Source: Epithemia pelagica
Taxonomy: Eukaryota; Bacillariophyta; Bacillariophyceae; Surirellales; Surirellaceae
DNA length: 64,000 bases
Assembly (NCBI GenBank): GCA_946965045.2
Contig: OX337228.1
Location: forward strand, 2,480,001 to 2,544,000
Direction of reading: 5' to 3'
Shown here: piece by piece, positions 59,871 through 64,000 of the stretch
How the letters are laid out: every line of letters begins with the position of its first letter
Position numbering within the stretch: position 1 is the first letter of the stretch
Position numbers and translations under genes: made by a program
The notes under the pieces: model-generated
The model's input: only the letters and a program-made list of their open reading frames with translations
The model's database searches: none
What the model was told of the DNA's origin: nothing

Positions 59871-62057
59871 TCACTTGTTTTTCACTCTAAATCGCTCAAA
59901 CACAACCTTGAAGGGTTCTCCCATTGGACACGCAGCGGCGATCCCCACCTTTATTGTTTTTGCTTCGGTGAATAATCCCTGTCGTGTTTGCACCCATCTA
60001 CGAACATCTAACGAGAAATAGCATTCCACCTTTCCCTCCGTTCGCTTCACACAGATCCATAGACCATCCTTAGCCTCGGCTGGTACGGGCGACAATGACC
60101 AATCCGAGATTCCTCTCGTGATGCAAGTAGAATGATTCAGTTCGCCGTTAAAATATTCGATCCCTGACAAGACCCACGTCTTCTCGTTTTCTCGGAGCAT
60201 GATCCCCGCCTTGTCATAAGAAGACCTGAAATTTCCCTTGATTCTCACGATCACATCAAAGTCCCCATCGGCCTTGAACCAGTAGAATGAAGCGTTGTCA
60301 TTGCCCGATCTCTCAGTTCGACGGAAACAATCCGTTCTGGGAAGGGTTTTGAATATGTACTTTGCCCCGGTTTCGTTAATTTTCTTTGGTTTGTTCGTCC
60401 AAAAATTCAGAAGGTTTTTCCAGGGAGTTCCATCCAAGTGGCGGGGGTGCTTTTCTTCTGGTCCATCGGTCAGGTCATCGTCATCCCCACAAGGTCGTGT
60501 GCTTGATATATCGGAATTCCCACCAGAACTTTTCACTTCAATCTCTTTGGTGATGATCGTGGTAGGTGGCTCTTTATCTTTATCTTTTTTGCTTTTCTTT
60601 GATTTCACTTCCTTGGAGTCTTTTTGTTCCTTCTTGTCCTTCTTGGAAACCTTTTTCTTCTTTTTGCTTTCTTTTTCCTTCTTCTTCTCTGTGTCTTTTT
60701 TCTCAGTGGATTCTTTCGGGGTCCCCTTGGCCCCGTCCGATTCGTTCTTCTCTTCATGAGCGAGCGTGGAATCCGCTTCGTCAACTTCTGGTTGCATACT
60801 CTCTTCCTCCTCTTCATCGGAATCTCCAGCTTCTGAAGAATTCTCTTCCTGATCACCCCTACGCCGAATTTCTTCTTCTTCTCTTCGTCGCGAGTTGACC
60901 TCAGTTTCTCGACGGGCATCGTCTCGCTCTCGACGACGAGACCCACCGCCTCCTTGCTGGACATACTCTTTGTGTCGTTTGACTGCATTTTCCCTTCGCT
61001 TTCGTCTTCGTTCAAGCATGTTTTTCTTTCTCTCCTTCCTCGTGGCTGTATCCGCTTTGAAGCGTCGAGCTTCCTCTCGCCATCTTGACATATCCTCATC
61101 GATCGAAAGGTCGTCGTCCGATTCAGCCTTTATTTTCTCAGCTCTTTCCACAACCATCTCTGTGAAATCAAGCCATTGGATTGCAATTTCCTCCTCTTTT
61201 TCATCAATTTTGTTTTCGTTCTCTCGCTCTCTCGGATCTCTCGACGGCACAGCGGATTGTTCCTCAGCAGTGGCACACCATTCGTACCATCTATTATCTT
61301 GAGCAGCACCATCATAGTCATACCAACGATCCTGCAAGTCCACAAACTTCTCTTTCTTTGTTGCTTCCTGTGCATAGTCCTTTTTGAGTGAAGTGAAGGC
61401 GTCCTGTGCTGGACCTCTGTATTTATCCGGCTGAAACTCTGAAGGACGCAGTTGTTCGACAGTATCGAGGTAGCGCTTCTGAACTTTCTCGAAGGAATCC
61501 GAATGGCCTCCTGCCGATAATTCTTCACCTTTTTCAACTTGGGCCATGGAAGTTTCGAATTGGGTAAGCAGATCGGCAAACTTTGTCTTTGCTTCTCGCT
61601 CCTCAGCTTGAAGTGTCTCAAAAGATTTCTCCGGGTCCAAACCTAGCTCGTCCATTGTCGCACCAAGGAATCTCTGCGACGATGACAGCTTTGAGCGAGA
61701 CGAAGACAGCTTGTGAGAAGAGTCCGTGTTTTCGGAATCATCAAAAGTGAAGGTTCTGCTGGCCTCGAAATACCCAGACGGTCGGCCGCCGCTCATCGAC
61801 ATTTGCAGAAAGGAGTCTTCTACTCCATCATCTTGCTTGACGTCTGATAGACTCATCTCGGCTGGTGGAACATCATTCGAGGCCAAAGATCCCTCATTTT
61901 GACTGAACGAACTGTCCAAGCACCCATTCTCCACTTTGAATACAGGATATTTCGTCTTCTCTACATTCTTTGATTTTTCCAGCGCTTGCATTAATGCAAC
62001 CTTTCGCTCCGAAATACCGGCGATGGTAACAATCTCCCGATCATCATCTCCATCCAT
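59871..62057 (-). CDS. Charged protein with C-terminal DUF1349-like (concanavalin-fold) domain
   Basis: Single exon of 728 residues from ATG at 62057. The first 520 residues are charged, with a Glu-rich middle and a run of basic repeats (KKKEKESKKKKKVSKKDKKE), suggesting a flexible scaffold, possibly nuclear. Residues about 530-728 form the folded part: ASFYWFKADGDFDVIVRIKG, DKAGIMLRENEKTWVLSGIE and the closing VGIAAACPMGEPFKVVFERF. This is the DUF1349 pattern, a concanavalin-like fold; the yeast member Ree1 influences enolase gene regulation, which gives no firm hint of role here. It is separated from the 3-dehydroquinate synthase gene by a divergent intergenic region of about 470 bp. Confidence 0.72.
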   Translation of the reverse strand: MDGDDDREIVTIAGISERKVALMQALEKSKNVEKTKYPVFKVENGCLDSSFSQNEGSLASNDVPPAEMSLSDVKQDDGVEDSFLQMSMSGGRPSGYFEASRTFTFDDSENTDSSHKLSSSRSKLSSSQRFLGATMDELGLDPEKSFETLQAEEREAKTKFADLLTQFETSMAQVEKGEELSAGGHSDSFEKVQKRYLDTVEQLRPSEFQPDKYRGPAQDAFTSLKKDYAQEATKKEKFVDLQDRWYDYDGAAQDNRWYEWCATAEEQSAVPSRDPRERENENKIDEKEEEIAIQWLDFTEMVVERAEKIKAESDDDLSIDEDMSRWREEARRFKADTATRKERKKNMLERRRKRRENAVKRHKEYVQQGGGGSRRRERDDARRETEVNSRRREEEEIRRRGDQEENSSEAGDSDEEEEESMQPEVDEADSTLAHEEKNESDGAKGTPKESTEKKDTEKKKEKESKKKKKVSKKDKKEQKDSKEVKSKKSKKDKDKEPPTTIITKEIEVKSSGGNSDISSTRPCGDDDDLTDGPEEKHPRHLDGTPWKNLLNFWTNKPKKINETGAKYIFKTLPRTDCFRRTERSGNDNASFYWFKADGDFDVIVRIKGNFRSSYDKAGIMLRENEKTWVLSGIEYFNGELNHSTCITRGISDWSLSPVPAEAKDGLWICVKRTEGKVECYFSLDVRRWVQTRQGLFTEAKTIKVGIAAACPMGEPFKVVFERFRVKNK

Positions 62058-62525
62058 GATTGCAGATGCACTTGATTGATTTCACACACAGATGTTCTAT
62101 CTTTAACTTGATCGATCGATATCTGTAGTCCATCCCAAACGATCTCCCCCATGCTCGAATGGCCAGAATGACTTGGACTTCGACAACCGAAACAGAAACC
62201 GAATGGGGATGTGTACAAGGTATGACTTTCCCCCAAAATAAATAAAACGGAGCAGAAAGCACACCTGAGTTGCCGGCCCACTCGCCACGCCTGCTTAGAT
62301 AAACAGAAATGAGGCGGCGTCCCTTTTTTTATGATGTGTGGCGCCAGCCTTCTTTGGGATATCTTTTGCCATGTTTGATCGTGGTCGCGGATAAGAATAC
62401 AGGATCGTGATCGTGAATCGTGACGCATCTTGTCTCTCCTCAAATGGTAAGGCCACAAAGAGCTCTTTTTGCTCCCTACAAGTGCTACTTGTGCTTGTGC
62501 GGAGACGATTCAATGCCGGTTCACC
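62058..62525. other. Divergent intergenic region
   Basis: About 470 bp between the start of the DUF1349-like gene (minus) and the start of 3-dehydroquinate synthase (plus). Only short frames without similarity are open here. It should contain both promoters. Confidence 0.5.
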
Positions 62526-63907
62526 ATGAAATCGTTATCTAGAGCTTCACAGTTACTGTGTTTTTATTGCTTGAGCGTCAGCTCTGCATTTGTGATCTCG
62601 AACTCGCCATGTCCGACATCAAGGTCCATGGACGTGGCCGCGAGTCCTAATGGTTGGGACGATATGGGGAGCAGCACGGTAGCTCGCGAAAATTTTGACG
62701 AAGTTACTGTCGATTTGTCAGATGGCCGAGATTATCCCATTTACATCGGTGCAGGTTATTCTGATGAAGAAGGCAAGACTCTTGACAGAAACTTAATATG
62801 TGCAAGCCGATGCCCTGAACTAACCGTGAAATATTCTTGTTTTTCAATTCAGCTGCGGAAATCTTGCAATCTCACGTACATGGCACTAAAGTCTTGATCG
62901 TTACCAACAGTCTCATTGCTCCAATGTACTTGGAAAAATATGAGAGTCGGTTTCGCTCTGGAGGCAAGTTGTCAGTTGAAACGTTTGTTGTCCCAGATGG
63001 AGAAGAGCACAAGAGTATGGAAGTTCTCCAAACCATTCTTGACAAGTGCTTATCCATTGGTCTTGATCGTAAAGCGACATTTGTGGCATTGGGTGGAGGA
63101 GTGATTGGTGACATGGTAGGTTTCGCCGCTGCCATTTACCAGCGGGGTATCAATTTCATTCAGGTGCCGACAACTGTCATGGCCATGGTGGATTCATCCG
63201 TCGGAGGAAAGACCGGTGTGAACCATCCACTGGGAAAGAATATGATTGGGGCATTTCACCAACCTCAGTGCGTTTTTATTGACACAGCAACACTCGATAC
63301 TCTACCAAACCGGGAACTACAGAGTGGGGTGTCGGAGATTGTAAAGTACGGTCTAATTCGCGATGCCGAATTGTTTGAATGGCTGGAAGAAAATATGGAG
63401 GATATATTGGAGCGTGACGGGGACGCTATGCGCTTTGCTATTACTCGGTCTTGTCAAAACAAAGCTGCTGTGGTGAAGGCCGACGAAAAAGAGGCCGGGT
63501 TGCGAGCCACATTGAATCTTGGACATACCTTTGGCCACGCCATTGAGAGTGGGAGTGGCTATGGGACATGGCTTCACGGCGAAGCCGTATCTATTGGAAC
63601 GGCCATGGCAGCTTCAATGAGTGCTCGATTAGGATGGATCGAACAGGAATTGGTAGAGAGAACCTACCAACTTCTTGAACGCGCGAAGTTGCCTGTTGAA
63701 CTTCCACCAGATTCTCCAATGGACCGCAATACATTCCTTAAGCTCATGAGTGTGGATAAGAAGGTTTCAAATGGAAAATTGCGGCTGATCCTATTGAAAG
63801 GCGAGCTGGGAAACTGCGTCTTCACCGGAGATTTTGATGACCAAGCCATGGTTGATATTATAGATGAATTTGTCGCTGAGTGCGCTGGACCATCATCAAG
63901 TGACTAG
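62526..63907 (+). CDS. aroB: 3-Dehydroquinate synthase, plastid-targeted
   Basis: Two exons, 62526-62772 and 62853-63907, give 433 residues. The 80-nt intron starts with GC rather than GT. With this join the N terminus reads YPIYIGAGYSDEE then AAEILQSHVHG, which has the spacing of other AroB proteins; other donors give too long or too short a loop. Catalytic and metal-binding parts are clear: LGGGVIGDMVGF, VPTTVMAMVDSSVGGKTG, HPLGKNMIGAFHQP, EIVKYGLI, NLGHTFGHAIE and HGEAV. The enzyme makes 3-dehydroquinate from DAHP in the shikimate pathway. It is a single-function protein as in plants and algae, not the fungal AROM fusion. The start MKSLSRASQLLCFYCLSVSS then AFV resembles the ASAF plastid signal of diatoms. 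Confidence 0.94.
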
Positions 63908-64000
63908 CTTTAAGACAATAGAAAAATCTCCTACTCCCCTAGCTAGGAGTACTCTTACAATACTTCTATTGGTACCTGTGGTAGGCGAAGAGTCACAATA
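63908..64000 (+). other. 3' flank with CTACTCC/GGAGTA motif
   Basis: Directly after the 3-dehydroquinate synthase stop are CCTACTCCCCTAGC and TAGGAGTACTCTTA, like clusters at about 36101 and 53415. The window ends here. Confidence 0.5.

Noticed and set aside
62837-62880. Independent start of 3-dehydroquinate synthase at 62837
   Set aside because: It begins with a non-ATG codon inside the intron; the protein needs the upstream exon for its NAD-binding N terminus.
1-64000. CRISPR array, rRNA or bacterial operon structure
   Set aside because: No regularly spaced repeats with unique spacers, no rRNA-like stretch, and introns are present in several genes.

Overview
The window reads as nuclear DNA of a photosynthetic stramenopile, most likely a pennate diatom. 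This is inferred from gene content, not from a marker gene. The genes are compact and have few introns, mostly 65-85 nt with GT-AG borders. Two products carry presequences suited to a complex plastid: a 3-dehydroquinate synthase with an SSAF motif, and an SmpB. The host genes are types that are common in diatoms: a heat-shock-factor gene, a membrane LRR protein with a long repetitive head, and Copia-type retroelements. No tRNA, rRNA or CRISPR array was recognised.

Layout. 1-4609: 3' part of a Ty1/Copia-like retrotransposon (protease, integrase, RT, RNase H) with a candidate 3' LTR. 4624-13673: an apparently complete tyrosine-recombinase retrotransposon with PAT/Ngaro-type split direct repeats (A1 - ORFs - B1A2B2), a Gag-like ORF, an RT/RNase H ORF and a recombinase ORF headed by a PHD-like finger. 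13916-23326: host genes for an LRR membrane protein, a coiled-coil protein and a TauE/SafE-type transporter. 23386-24777: a WD40 protein resembling GNB1L/Asa1. 24916-26542: a fold-back, non-autonomous DNA element. 26714-38692: a 2,591-residue disordered protein with a PH-like tail, a CBS-pair protein and an HSF, all on the minus strand. 38880-47740: a nested insertion. A short retroposon-like unit is flanked by a 16-bp target duplication, and near its end sits an 8.67-kb TIR element carrying two convergent genes, a RecQ-like helicase and a giant protein with a possible transposase core. 48019-63907: host genes for a TRAPP-like subunit, a Lon-substrate-binding-domain protein, an unknown, SmpB, a divergent pair of epimerase-like paralogues, a DUF1349-type protein and 3-dehydroquinate synthase.

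The strongest candidate for something new is the 39053-47720 element together with its apparent deletion derivative at 24916-26542. The two share subterminal sequence, CACCCCC/GGGGGTG blocks and conserved leader/start-codon context, but not outer termini. Both ends of the large element lead inward into genes that begin with related sequence. The split-repeat YR retroelement with a PHD-like recombinase head is the second. In the host genome, the nested insertions separated two divergent genes (HSF and the TRAPP-like gene) that were once about 0.47 kb apart.

All gene models were made by reading splice signals and reading frames by eye. Family names rest on motif recognition, without database searches.
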